8,996 nt of DNA from an uncultured Desulfovibrionaceae bacterium (GTDB taxonomy: Bacteria > Desulfobacterota > Desulfovibrionia > Desulfovibrionales > Desulfovibrionaceae): the NCBI GenBank assembly GCA_947037905.1, contig CAMQUX010000041.1:1-8996 (forward strand). Reading direction: 5' to 3'. The notes below the pieces were generated by a model. It ran no database searches and was not told the DNA's origin. It saw only the letters and a program-made list of their open reading frames with translations. The translations under genes were made by a program, and so were the position numbers. Every line of letters starts with the position of its first letter. The stretch's first letter is position 1. Shown one piece after another: positions 1 to 5,483 of this stretch.

Positions 1-1
1 A

Positions 2-598
2 GATGGAGCGTATATTTCAGACGCAGGGACCCCCCCCATCGCCGACCCTGGCTATTGGCTCGTAAAAAAATGTAGAGAAGAAAATTATACAGTCAAGCCA
101 GTTCCTGGAGCGTGCGCGCCAATAGTCGCTTTAAGTGCGAGCGGAATCAGCCCCTATCCATTCATCTTTTTCGGTTTCCTTCCTCGTAAAAAAGGACAAA
201 TAACAGAACTTTTCTCACGCTTCGCAGCGCAAAATATCACCATGGTTTTTTTCGAGCGGAAAAATCGTCTCTATGAGCATCTGCATTTACTCTATGAAGT
301 TTTAGGAAACAGAGAATACTGCATAGCTCGTGAGCTTACAAAAGAATACGAAGAATTTATTTACGGTAAACTTGGCGAGCTTGACGAAATAGATGCGAGT
401 GCAAAAGAGCTACTAGGTGAAATAACCGTCATAATAGCCCCTTTAACGGAGCAAGAGCAGACAAGTGAGGCTGATATCCTTAAAAGAATAAAAGAAGAGC
501 TCAAGACTGGCGATAAGCCGAAGAGCATAGCAAAGAAAATAGCAGGCGGTGTGGTCGGCTGGTCTGCAAAAGAAATTTACGCAAAAATAGAAAAATAA
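2..598 (+). CDS. rsmI: RsmI, 16S rRNA (cytidine-1402 2'-O)-methyltransferase, 3' part
   Basis: The reading frame is open from the left edge and ends in TAA, giving the last 198 residues; the family is about 280 residues, so roughly 80 N-terminal residues lie outside the window. RsmI transfers a methyl group from S-adenosylmethionine to the 2'-O of C1402 in the ribosomal P site of the 30S subunit. Visible family motifs, in order: DAGTPPIADPG (SAM-pocket motif, usually DAGTP-x-[IV]-[SA]-DPG), PVPGACAPIVALSASGI, FFGFLPRKKGQ, FFERKNRL and ARELTKEYEEF, then a GEITVII strand. The ATG at 242 is an internal Met, not the start, because conserved motifs continue upstream in the same frame. The left end is much richer in GC than the rest (36 of the first 60 bases are G or C by my count). 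The position after DAGTP is Pro, encoded by a run of eight C. Confidence 0.93.
   Translation, partial: DGAYISDAGTPPIADPGYWLVKKCREENYTVKPVPGACAPIVALSASGISPYPFIFFGFLPRKKGQITELFSRFAAQNITMVFFERKNRLYEHLHLLYEVLGNREYCIARELTKEYEEFIYGKLGELDEIDASAKELLGEITVIIAPLTEQEQTSEADILKRIKEELKTGDKPKSIAKKIAGGVVGWSAKEIYAKIEK
30..37 (+). repeat. Homopolymer run of eight C inside rsmI
   Basis: Eight consecutive C encode part of Thr-Pro-Pro in the DAGTP motif of RsmI. The frame is intact at this length. Runs of this length are a known substrate for slipped-strand changes in some bacteria; whether this one varies cannot be seen from a single sequence. Confidence 0.9.
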
Positions 599-610
599 TA
601 CGTTCAGCGA

Positions 611-730
611 GCTATAAAATAGCAAGCTATAAAATAGCAAGCTACAAAATAACAATTTATAAAATAGCAAGTTATAAAATCGCGAGTTAGAAAAGTACGC
701 ATTAGAAAAGAATAAGTTATAAAAATAAAT
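611..730. repeat. Array of eight 15-bp tandem repeats between rsmI and bioB
   Basis: Eight contiguous 15-bp units can be read with no gap. Units 1 and 2 (611-625, 626-640) are identical: GCTATAAAATAGCAA. Unit 3 (641-655) differs at two positions, unit 4 (656-670) at two near its start, unit 5 (671-685) is GTTATAAAATCGCGA, and units 6-8 (686-730) decay further but keep the phase and the central A-run. The array begins 12 bases after the rsmI stop and ends 3 bases before the bioB Shine-Dalgarno region. Most units contain TATAAAAT, which resembles a -10 box. No long + strand frame crosses it because each unit has an in-phase TAG or TAA. Function unknown. Confidence 0.88.
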
Positions 731-733
731 AAA

Positions 734-743
734 GAGTGAAAGG
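734..743 (+). promoter_or_regulatory. Ribosome binding site of bioB
   Basis: GAGTGAAAGG lies 8 bases before the ATG at 752. This supports the upstream start and therefore translation of the low-complexity N-terminal extension of BioB. Confidence 0.6.
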
Positions 744-751
744 TTTTGTAA

Positions 752-1792
752 ATGGATTTGATAAAAAAAGAATCAGATAAAATAGCCGATTTAGCTAAAC
801 TAAAAGAGCTAAATAAACTAAAAGAGCTAGATAAAATAGAAAAGCACGTGCTAGCAGGGGCTCAAATAACAGATGAGCAAATTGAACTACTGTGTGCGTG
901 GGACGAGAAAAATATAGAGCCATTAAATAATGCAGCCTACAGAATACGGGAGCATTATTTCGGAAAAAGCATCACTTTCTGCGGGATAGTAAACGCAAAA
1001 AGTGGCGTGTGTTCAGAAGATTGTAAATTCTGTGCGCAGTCGAAACATTATAAGACAAAAAGCACAATCACGCCGTTTTTATCAACAGCGGAGATAGTTG
1101 AAAAAGCAGTTGTATTGTACGATGCAAAGGCCAGCCGTTACGGAATAGTAACAAGCGGTAAGGGTTTAGATGAAAACGACCTAGTAAAACTTGTAACAGC
1201 CATAAAAGATGTGAAAAAAACAGGAATGATAGTTGATATTTCTGTGGGCATACAGGATAAAAAAACGCTCAGTTTGCTAAAAGATGCAGGCGCAGAGGGT
1301 TATCATCATAATTTAGAAACAGCTCGGAGTTTTTTTCCAAAAATATGCACAAGTCATGATTATGAAGAAGATGTGCAAACAGTTGCAGACGCAGTAGCAC
1401 TTGGTTTTTATGTTTGCTCAGGTGGAATTTTTGGCCTTGGCGAGAGTTTTGCAGACAGAGTAGAGCTTGCTAAAACCTTAGCTGAGCTTCAAGTTAATTC
1501 TGTTCCTATTAATTTTTTACACCCAATAGCAGGAACCCCCCTTGCAGAGCGTGCAATTTTAAGTGTTGCAGAGGCGTTAAAAATAGTCGCTCTTTACCGG
1601 TTTATGCTCCCTAAAAAACATTTGCGTATTTGCGGAGGGCGTCATACGGTTTTTCAAACAGAAGAAAGTCAGCGCCAGCTGTTTCTGTCAGGAGCAAGTG
1701 GTATGATGATTGGCGATTATTTAACAGTGGCAGGCGATAGCGTAGTAAAAGATAATAAGCGAGCAGAGACTCTTGGCTTACTTATAAATTAA
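752..1792 (+). CDS. bioB: Biotin synthase BioB with an atypical auxiliary-cluster ligand set
   Basis: A 346-residue radical-SAM enzyme that inserts sulfur into dethiobiotin, the last step of biotin synthesis, in the cytoplasm. The SAM-cluster motif is C87-x3-C91-x2-C94 (CSEDCKFC). Other family motifs are YHHNLET (184-190), VCSGGIFGLGE (221-231), VPINFLHPIAGTPL (251-264), LRICGGRH (291-298) and GDYLT (321-325). Aligned by eye with E. coli BioB, the [2Fe-2S] ligand C188 is kept as C222 and R260 is probably R292. The C97 position is G131 and the C128 position is D162. Extra cysteines C77, C199 and C294 lie in conserved barrel segments and may hold a different cluster. Residues 1-31 are a low-complexity extension with a hexapeptide-like repeat (KLKELN/KLKELD). 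No other biotin gene is present in the window. Confidence 0.95.
   Translation: MDLIKKESDKIADLAKLKELNKLKELDKIEKHVLAGAQITDEQIELLCAWDEKNIEPLNNAAYRIREHYFGKSITFCGIVNAKSGVCSEDCKFCAQSKHYKTKSTITPFLSTAEIVEKAVVLYDAKASRYGIVTSGKGLDENDLVKLVTAIKDVKKTGMIVDISVGIQDKKTLSLLKDAGAEGYHHNLETARSFFPKICTSHDYEEDVQTVADAVALGFYVCSGGIFGLGESFADRVELAKTLAELQVNSVPINFLHPIAGTPLAERAILSVAEALKIVALYRFMLPKKHLRICGGRHTVFQTEESQRQLFLSGASGMMIGDYLTVAGDSVVKDNKRAETLGLLIN
782..844 (+). repeat. Short direct repeats in the 5' end of bioB
   Basis: The coding DNA for BioB residues 11-31 repeats the word CTAAA(C/T)AAA and AAAGAGCTA at about 18-bp spacing, giving AKLKELN-KLKELD-KIEK. It resembles the words of the 15-bp array just upstream and precedes the conserved BioB domain, so it is probably a recent, non-conserved extension. 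It could form a short charged helix. Confidence 0.6.
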
Positions 1793-1828
1793 TGGGTCTT
1801 AGTACAGTTTTGTTTATGATGAAGATAA

Positions 1829-1987
1829 TTTTAGCTTAGATATTCTAGATTAAATATTTAGCACAGACATTTAGCATAGATATTGTAATTTAAAATCTAT
1901 TAAATGAACGTTTTAGTTAAATGGGCATTTTCATTTTATATTGCAAAGATATTTTATATTATTTTAGCAAAGATATTCTAGATTAAA
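1829..1987. repeat. Dispersed direct repeats with a 26-bp pair
   Basis: The 26-bp copies at 1829-1854 and 1962-1987 match at 24 positions, differing only in a central TT versus AA. Partial copies sharing TTTAGCNNAGANATT lie between them at 1857-1871 and 1870-1884; these two overlap by two bases. Function unknown; they look like relics of short-repeat spreading. Confidence 0.75.
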
Positions 1988-2047
1988 CTTTCTAGGCTTA
2001 GATATATAAGATAGCTAATAAGTAATGTGTTCATTAAATTTTTATTT

Positions 2048-2053
2048 TATAAT
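2048..2053 (+). promoter_or_regulatory. Possible -10 box for smpB
   Basis: A perfect TATAAT occurs 220 bases before smpB. No convincing TTGACA-like -35 box lies 16-18 bases upstream, and such hexamers are common by chance in DNA this AT-rich, so this is weak. Confidence 0.25.
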
Positions 2054-2085
2054 ACTATAAAAGATAATTGGCTTTTGTCTCATTC

Positions 2086-2109
2086 ATATGTAAGCTGTAA
2101 TTTACATAT
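2086..2109. repeat. Perfect 8-bp dyad upstream of smpB
   Basis: ATATGTAA at 2086-2093 is matched by TTACATAT at 2102-2109, with an 8-base spacer. It could be an operator or a weak RNA hairpin downstream of the possible -10 box at 2048. It is not followed by a T-run, so it is not a terminator. Confidence 0.4.
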
Positions 2110-2153
2110 AAGAATTATGAATTATTTAAACATCTACTAATCTAGTACTTTTC

Positions 2154-2168
2154 TAGCCTAGTAGGCTA
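2154..2168. repeat. Small inverted repeat
   Basis: TAGCC-TAGTA-GGCTA forms a 5-bp stem with a 5-base loop. It is followed on the + strand by A rather than T, so it is unlikely to be a terminator for bioB. It may be only a product of the repeated TAGC words here. Confidence 0.3.
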
Positions 2169-2260
2169 AAAAAGTAGCAATCTAGCAAGTTAACAGCTTA
2201 GCAAAATAGTAAGCTAGAACTTAACAAACAAGCAAATTAAAAAGATTTATCCCCTTAAAT

Positions 2261-2264
2261 GAGG
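2261..2264 (+). promoter_or_regulatory. Ribosome binding site of smpB
   Basis: GAGG lies 8 bases before the ATG at 2273. The preceding CCTT could pair with it through a 4-base AAAT loop, a weak 4-bp stem including one G-T pair, so any effect on translation is speculative. Confidence 0.6.
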
Positions 2265-2272
2265 TTATTAAT

Positions 2273-2743
2273 ATGGCGAAAAAAGCACCAACAGGTCAAA
2301 AGACCATAGCGCTCAATAAACAGGCTCGGCGCCTATACGAGTTCATCGAAAAATTTGAAGCAGGGCTTGCCCTAACAGGTTCTGAGGTGAAATCGCTTCG
2401 CCTTGGGCGTATTGCGTTTAAAGACGGGTATATTCGCTTTAAAGATCAAGAAGCATATCTTGTTGATGTACACATAGCTCCGTATGAAAATTCAAGCAGT
2501 CACGATCAGCACGATGTGGAGCGTCCGCGAAAATTATTACTACACAGACGCGAACTCTATACGCTCGAGCAAAAAGTAACGCAAAAAGGCTTAAGTATAG
2601 TGCCTGTTGCGATATATTTTAAATTTGGGCATATCAAGCTTGAAATTGCCTTAGCTCGTGGTAAAAAAACATTCGATAGACGAGATGAGTTGAAACAAAG
2701 AGATATTGATAGAGACGTGCAAAGAGAACTTGTGCGTTACTAG
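2273..2743 (+). CDS. smpB: SsrA-binding protein SmpB
   Basis: A 156-residue protein, the usual family length. SmpB binds tmRNA and brings it to stalled ribosomes for trans-translation, tagging the unfinished protein for proteolysis. Visible family motifs: IALNKQARRLYEF (12-24), FEAGLALTGSEVKSLR (28-43), DGYIRF (51-56), HIAPYE (67-72), RPRKLLLHRREL (84-95) and GLSIVPV with YFKFG...KLEIALARGKK (106-132), followed by a basic C-terminal tail rich in Arg and Asp that would enter the decoding centre. The tmRNA gene itself is not in the window. The closest match I recall is the Desulfovibrionales form (DVHIAPY, ERPRKLLLH). A terminator follows the stop, so smpB is likely transcribed separately from the glcD operon. 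Confidence 0.96.
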   Translation: MAKKAPTGQKTIALNKQARRLYEFIEKFEAGLALTGSEVKSLRLGRIAFKDGYIRFKDQEAYLVDVHIAPYENSSSHDQHDVERPRKLLLHRRELYTLEQKVTQKGLSIVPVAIYFKFGHIKLEIALARGKKTFDRRDELKQRDIDRDVQRELVRY

Positions 2744-2751
2744 TAAAAAAG

Positions 2752-2780
2752 AAAAGGGAACATATGAGTTTCCTTTTTTC
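2752..2780 (+). terminator. Rho-independent terminator after smpB
   Basis: AAAAGGGAAC (2752-2761) pairs with GTTTCCTTTT (2768-2777), a 10-bp stem with one G-T pair and a 6-base loop, followed by further T (TTC). It begins 8 bases after the smpB stop. The A-run on its left side could let it work weakly in the other direction too. Confidence 0.82.
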
Positions 2781-2869
2781 TTGATAAATGTTCTTGATAG
2801 ATTTTCTTAATAGTCAAAATCTAAAAAATATACCAAGAATACTTAAAATAGTATGAGTGTGATAAAAGT
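2778..2869 (+). promoter_or_regulatory. Leader of the glcD operon, promoter not resolved
   Basis: This gap after the smpB terminator must hold the promoter for glcD-glcF-secA if they form an operon. TTGATA occurs twice (2781-2786 and 2794-2799, each inside TTCTTGATA) as possible -35 boxes. A TAAAAT at 2844-2849 could be a -10 box, but its spacing from either TTGATA is too long. A six-codon frame (2853-2873) ends overlapping the glcD ATG. No strong Shine-Dalgarno is seen before 2870. Confidence 0.35.
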
Positions 2870-4243
2870 ATGAAAAAATTAACAAAAGGGCAGATAAAAA
2901 GCTTAGAGAAACTTTTTCCAAAAGGAGATTGTCTTCTTTCTCAGGAAGAATGCACTGTTTTTGGCGGAGATAGTAGTGGGCTTTTTGCACTTCCAGAAGC
3001 GGTAGCGCGCCCAAATAACGAAGAAGAATTAGTTGAGCTTATGCGTTTTGCTCAAAAAGAGCAGATAGCAGTCTATCCACGAGCAAGTGCAAGTAACACA
3101 GTGGGCGCAACTGTTCCAATTTTAGGTGGCATTGTAGTATCAACAACAAAGCTTGATAAGATTATAGAAATAGACGAAAATGATTTTATAGCCAGAGCAG
3201 AAAGCGGTGTAATAACAGGTATTTTGCAAAAAGAGGCAGAAAAGAAAGGTCTTTTTTATCCACCAGATCCAGCGAGCCGAGATATTTCAACAATTGGCGG
3301 AAATATTGCGACTTGTGCAGGTGGCATGCGTGCTATTAAATATGGCGTAACACGAGATTATGTACTCGGCATGCGAGTTGTTTTAGCGGGCGGAAAAATT
3401 TTAGAACTAGGCGGAAGATGTCACAAGGACGTGGTAGGCTTTGATTTAATGCGCTTATTTGTAGGCTCAGCAGGAAATTTAGGAATTTTTTCAGAACTTA
3501 CAGTAAAACTACTAGCAAAACCACAAGAAACAGCAACAGTGCTTGTTGGTTTTTCGCACTTAGAAGAGGCGCTAAAAGCAAGCCAGAAGGTGCTTTTACA
3601 AGGTATAACTCCACGTGCTATGGAATTTTTTGACGCACAAACAATAGATGCGCTCAAAAAAGCAGGAGATGATATTTTTCAAAATGCACAGGCGGCACTT
3701 TTTATACAAATAGACGCCACAAGAGAAAATAGAGAAAATGAGCTTATGCTTATAAAAAAGGTACTTAAAAACTTTTCGTGCTTGTTTATAGAAGAGGCAC
3801 AAGAGGAAAAAGAAAAATATTTCTGGAATGTGCGCAGTCATATTTCGCAAGCTGCCTTTGAACTAGCTCCTAATAAATTAGGCATGGATATAGTCGTCCC
3901 ACGTGGAAAAATAGCACAGGCTGTGAATGCTTTTAAGCTGATTGCAGAAAAACATAGTTTAAATATAATGTGCTTTGGGCATATTGGCGATGGCAATATT
4001 CACGTATCTGTCATGTACGATAAGTTTAATACAGCAGAAAATGAGCACGCCGAGGAAGCTAAAAAAGAAATTTTTCAACATACGCTAGGGTTATCAGGAA
4101 GCATTTCAGGAGAGCATGGAATAGGTTTACAAAAACTCGCATTTTTAGACAAACAGCTCGGAAAAAATGAGCGAGAATATATGCAGGCAGTGAAAGATTT
4201 ATTCGATCCTTTAGGTATATTAAACGCAGGAAAGGGCTGGTAA
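2870..4243 (+). CDS. glcD: FAD-linked 2-hydroxyacid dehydrogenase subunit, GlcD/D-lactate dehydrogenase-like
   Basis: A 457-residue protein of the FAD_binding_4 / FAD-oxidase_C family that oxidises D-lactate, glycolate or a related 2-hydroxyacid to the 2-oxoacid. The N-terminal FAD domain shows PRASASNTVGATVP (70-83) and YPPDPAS...STIGGNIATCAGG (130-152), followed by KYGVTRDYVLG. The C-terminal domain carries HIGDGNIH (371-378) and SGSISGEHGIG (409-419) with the likely catalytic H416, and ends FDPLGILNAGKGW. There is no signal peptide or membrane segment, so it should be cytoplasmic or peripheral at the inner membrane. Its stop is 4 bases before the GlcF-like gene. No glcE is present, as in many lactate dehydrogenase loci of sulfate reducers. 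Substrate choice between D-lactate and glycolate cannot be read from sequence. Confidence 0.92.
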   Translation: MKKLTKGQIKSLEKLFPKGDCLLSQEECTVFGGDSSGLFALPEAVARPNNEEELVELMRFAQKEQIAVYPRASASNTVGATVPILGGIVVSTTKLDKIIEIDENDFIARAESGVITGILQKEAEKKGLFYPPDPASRDISTIGGNIATCAGGMRAIKYGVTRDYVLGMRVVLAGGKILELGGRCHKDVVGFDLMRLFVGSAGNLGIFSELTVKLLAKPQETATVLVGFSHLEEALKASQKVLLQGITPRAMEFFDAQTIDALKKAGDDIFQNAQAALFIQIDATRENRENELMLIKKVLKNFSCLFIEEAQEEKEKYFWNVRSHISQAAFELAPNKLGMDIVVPRGKIAQAVNAFKLIAEKHSLNIMCFGHIGDGNIHVSVMYDKFNTAENEHAEEAKKEIFQHTLGLSGSISGEHGIGLQKLAFLDKQLGKNEREYMQAVKDLFDPLGILNAGKGW

Positions 4244-4247
4244 GCTG

Positions 4248-5483
4248 ATGGGTACACATATTTGCTCTTGCGTACACTGTGGTAAATGCGTGCAGGTTTG
4301 TCCTTTATTTTTAGGCACAAAACAAGAAGAATATGGTCCAAGAGCAAAAGTTCTTATCACGCAAAAATATAAGCAAAGAGACAATAAGAATTTTCGCCAA
4401 GAGCATAAACAGAATACGCAAGAACAAATTACGGAAAATATATCAGCTCTAGAAAATAGTGAAGACAGATCAAATGCGAACCATATAGAAGATGTAAACA
4501 CAAGAGAGAGTATAGGAAATAGTGCTATTAGAGAATTTTCGGAAAATAAAATTAATACGAATAGCATAAAAGATACAGAAAATATAAAAGATATACGTGC
4601 TAACGATAACACAGAAAATAAAGAACATCTAAATAGTATAGAAGACATAAAACATAAAGAAGATAGAGCAAGCACAAAAAATAGCATAAATAGTAATGGC
4701 GAGACAAAAAGCAAAGAAAATATATCTAATAGACAGAGTACGCAAAACACAAAAAAATCACAAAAGTTTTTAGAACTTATGGATACATGTTTGCTCTGTG
4801 GACGGTGCGAGAAAGTCTGTCCTCAAAAAGCATCAGTTCCTTCTCATGTACGAGAATACAGAGCTTATGGAGTGAATCTTCGCAAAAGTGTCTGGAAAAA
4901 AATATCAAATAATCAAAAATTTGTATGGAAAATATCACAACTTTTTATTCATTCTCCTTTTAAATACATACCGTATTTTTGGAATAAGTTAAAATTTTTT
5001 CAAAAACGTTCAAATCCTAGTCTTTTGTCTATAAAAAGTTTATATAATAGCAAAAATAAAGAAAAACTGGTAAGTATCTTTTCAGGATGCACAGATAGCT
5101 TTGGTAAGTTTGGGCGCACAGAGAAACTAAAAAAGCTCTTAATAGCTGCAGGCTATACCTATAAAGAGAATACTTTTTCATGTTGCGGTGGCAGTTATTT
5201 TAACGCAGGGCTTGTGCCTGAAAATAGAGAAAAACAAGAAGAGCTTATTGGAAACTGGCAAAATATGGGTCGTCCTATTTTATATATTTTTTGCAGTTCT
5301 TGTCTTTTTTATTTAGAAAAATATCCCAAAGAGCTTTTTTTAGATGAAAAAGAATATACAAAATGGCAAAAGAGTATAATTTTTTGCAGTGATTTTCTTA
5401 TAAATAATTGTGAAATCACTCGCCTAGATGCGCAGAATGTAGATGCAGAAAATTTAGAAAATCTAGCTATACAAAATATATGA
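4248..5483 (+). CDS. glcF: GlcF-like iron-sulfur subunit, part 1 (two [4Fe-4S] motifs and first CCG domain) with a long low-complexity insert
   Basis: A 411-residue protein forming the first part of a GlcF/LutA/HdrD-type electron-transfer subunit that would pass electrons from the GlcD FAD to the quinone pool. The first ferredoxin motif is C8-x2-C11-x2-C14-x3-C18-P and the second C181-x2-C184-x2-C187-x3-C191-P. The first CCG (cysteine-rich) domain has C281, C312-C313-G-G and C349-x2-C352. In ordinary GlcF about 40 residues separate the two ferredoxin motifs; here there are about 160, because residues ~43-170 are an Asn/Lys/Glu/Ile/Ser-rich insert. The frame stops right after the first CCG domain, whereas GlcF normally continues into a second, which is found in the next frame overlapping by 4 bases. 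All expected cysteines are present, so it does not look decayed. AGGAAAGG upstream of the ATG can serve as ribosome binding site. Confidence 0.88.
   Translation: MGTHICSCVHCGKCVQVCPLFLGTKQEEYGPRAKVLITQKYKQRDNKNFRQEHKQNTQEQITENISALENSEDRSNANHIEDVNTRESIGNSAIREFSENKINTNSIKDTENIKDIRANDNTENKEHLNSIEDIKHKEDRASTKNSINSNGETKSKENISNRQSTQNTKKSQKFLELMDTCLLCGRCEKVCPQKASVPSHVREYRAYGVNLRKSVWKKISNNQKFVWKISQLFIHSPFKYIPYFWNKLKFFQKRSNPSLLSIKSLYNSKNKEKLVSIFSGCTDSFGKFGRTEKLKKLLIAAGYTYKENTFSCCGGSYFNAGLVPENREKQEELIGNWQNMGRPILYIFCSSCLFYLEKYPKELFLDEKEYTKWQKSIIFCSDFLINNCEITRLDAQNVDAENLENLAIQNI
4374..4757 (+). repeat. Low-complexity insert coding for an Asn-rich linker in GlcF part 1
   Basis: Residues ~43-170 of GlcF part 1. 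By my count 23 of 128 residues are Asn, and there is no Cys, Trp, Tyr, Pro or Met. Degenerate motifs recur: HIEDV, NSIKDT, NIKDI, NSIEDI, HKED; in DNA, AATAGCATAAAAGAT and AATAGTATAGAAGAC are related. It is in frame, lies between GPRAKVLITQK and the LMDTCLLCGRC motif, and is probably disordered and surface exposed. Confidence 0.85.
5450..5456 (+). other. Possible -1 frameshift heptamer A AAT TTA near the end of GlcF part 1
   Basis: The X XXY YYZ heptamer A AAT TTA is in the correct phase: the zero-frame codons are AAT (N402) and TTA (L403). The -1 frame is open from 5414 through the start of part 2 at 5480 and beyond. A slip here would fuse part 1 to part 2 as one protein of about 578 residues. 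No stimulatory hairpin or pseudoknot is evident in the very AT-rich DNA downstream. Such heptamers arise easily by chance in DNA of this composition. Confidence 0.3.

Larger units (their letters stand above)
1793..2272. other. 480-bp AT-rich non-coding region rich in short repeated words
   Basis: No plausible gene is visible on either strand, and no tRNA, tmRNA or riboswitch was recognised. The left half carries a family of about 15-bp words of the form TTTAGC[AT][AT]AGATATT at 1830-1844, 1870-1884 and 1963-1977, with weaker copies at 1857-1871, 1938-1952 and 1991-2005. Within these, 1829-1854 and 1962-1987 are a 26-bp direct repeat with two mismatches. The right half (2154-2230) is built from TAGCAA and TAAGCTA words resembling the array before bioB. 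A dyad and a possible -10 box are listed separately. Confidence 0.7.

Noticed and set aside
242..598. A short independent gene starting at the ATG at 242
   Set aside because: The same frame is open upstream to the window edge and encodes conserved RsmI motifs, so 242 is an internal Met.
443..670. Minus-strand frame with SLLFY pentapeptide repeats
   Set aside because: It arises from the 15-bp array and the antisense of rsmI. No start signal or family resemblance.
611..730. A CRISPR array
   Set aside because: The 15-bp units are directly adjacent with no unique spacers, so this is a simple tandem repeat.
741..760. A BirA operator before bioB (GGTTTTGTAAA)
   Set aside because: It resembles one half-site only loosely, and no matching second half is found at the expected distance.
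1793..2272. A tmRNA (ssrA) gene next to smpB
   Set aside because: No ANDNYALAA-like tag frame, tRNA-like ends or T-loop sequence was found in this AT-rich stretch.
3421..3850. Two minus-strand frames inside glcD
   Set aside because: They overlap a clearly conserved + strand gene and show no family features.
4220..4750. Long minus-strand frame of 176 codons, hydrophobic, looking like a membrane protein
   Set aside because: It is the antisense of the GlcF ferredoxin region and its A-rich insert. Antisense of Asn/Lys/Glu codons gives Leu/Phe/Ser/Ile automatically. The + strand has clear cluster motifs and no ribosome site was seen for the antisense frame.
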